64,000 nt of DNA, taken from the NCBI RefSeq assembly GCF_014836775.1, contig NZ_JACSQD010000004.1, positions 239,016-303,015 on the forward strand. Direction: 5' to 3'. The notes under the pieces are model-generated. The model saw only the letters and a list, made by a program, of their open reading frames with translations. It searched no databases and was not told the DNA's origin. Positions 63,737 to 64,000 of the stretch are shown in pieces. The translations under genes and the position numbers were made by a program. Numbering within the stretch: position 1 is the stretch's first letter; each line of letters opens with the position of its first letter. Source of the DNA: Arthrobacter gallicola. GTDB lineage: Bacteria; Actinomycetota; Actinomycetes; Actinomycetales; Micrococcaceae.

Positions 63737-64000
63737 ATGGCATCGATTACCCTCAAGAACCTCGTCAAGAAGTACGGCGACGGCTTCCCCGCCGTCAACG
63801 ACGTCAGCCTCGACATTGCCGACGGCGAGTTCATCATCCTTGTCGGGCCGTCGGGCTGCGGCAAGTCCACCCTGCTGCGGATGATTGTGGGCCTGGAGGA
63901 CATCACCTCCGGCGACCTGCTGATCAACGGGGAACGGGTGAACGACAAGGCGCCCCGCGACCGCAACCTCGCCATGGTGTTCCAGAACTACGCCCTGTAC
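63737..64000 (+). CDS. Sugar ABC transporter ATPase (SugC/MalK/UgpC-like), 3' partial
   Basis: The first 88 residues of an importer ATPase, cut by the window edge. Walker [10 protein letters not shown] is at about 38-46, with the Q-loop region VFQNYALY at the edge. Two ATGs are possible; 63737 has better spacing to GGAG and gives the common [14 protein letters not shown] start, while 63731 is only two bases from it. It probably energises the LpqY-like system. A full-length protein would be about 360-400 residues with a C-terminal TOBE domain. Confidence 0.92.
   Translation, partial: MASITLKNLVKKYGDGFPAVNDVSLDIADGEFIILVGPSGCGKSTLLRMIVGLEDITSGDLLINGERVNDKAPRDRNLAMVFQNYALY

Overview
The window looks like a chromosomal segment of a high-GC Gram-positive actinobacterium, most likely Arthrobacter or a close Micrococcaceae relative. 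Supporting signs are the strongly G/C-biased third codon positions, frequent GTG starts, the HspR/HAIR heat-shock circuit, a choline oxidase that looks (from memory of the family) very like the Arthrobacter globiformis enzyme, an actinobacterial-type bifunctional dCTP deaminase, and many genes without a Shine-Dalgarno sequence but with a TANNNT box 5 to 7 bases before the start codon. The genus is an inference. No IS element, phage or CRISPR array was seen.

Layout. 1-4004: end of a septum-formation-type membrane protein, clpB with a HAIR operator, and an SRPBCC protein. 4005-9610: choline uptake and oxidation operon (betT, betB, choline oxidase) closed by a strong terminator. 9638-13635: tandem lipoprotein penicillin-binding proteins; the first is intact, the second has lost the lysine of SxxK and altered the other two catalytic motifs. 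13701-19462: YccF, a PNPOx-like protein, HutD, a 64-residue HhH-like protein, a DEAD-box helicase, trmB and a NYN-LOTUS protein. 19475-30236: a catabolic block consisting of a six-gene operon (peptide/opine-type ABC importer, amidase, DUF3237 protein), a divergent TetR gene, a second hydrolase-DUF3237 pair, and a second divergent TetR gene. 30237-33560: a structured non-coding stretch and a membrane protein/winged-helix/ABC exporter operon with a palindrome touching its first start codon. 33576-37929: hspR-dnaJ-grpE-dnaK (transcribed leftward from dnaK) with two HAIR sites. 38156-44173: methyltransferase, low-molecular-weight phosphatase coupled to a P-loop kinase-PabB fusion, cardiolipin synthase, pabC. 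44180-47376: ykoEDC-type ECF importer for a thiamine precursor, controlled by a TPP riboswitch. 47488-54287: DUF4235 protein and the Mrp Na+/H+ antiporter operon. 54479-60212: Atg22-like MFS transporter, dcd, tryptophan 2,3-dioxygenase, SseB-like protein, protealysin-like M4 protease with its emfourin-type inhibitor, tRNA-Gly(CCC), panD. 60572 to the end: an LpqY-SugABC-like (probably trehalose) ABC importer, cut by the window edge.

How the parts work together. Several blocks serve stress and osmotic physiology: chaperones under HspR, glycine betaine synthesis from choline, and the Mrp antiporter. The 19.5-30.2 kb block is the most distinctive accessory region. In it, two unrelated hydrolases (amidase-signature and CocE/S15-type) are each followed, with a 4-base overlap, by a paralogous DUF3237 gene, which suggests a reusable hydrolase-DUF3237 module fed by a dedicated importer. 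Other points for follow-up are the decayed PBP duplicate, the kinase-PabB fusion, the SD-sequestering hairpin after the TPP aptamer, and the recurrent leaderless-promoter architecture.
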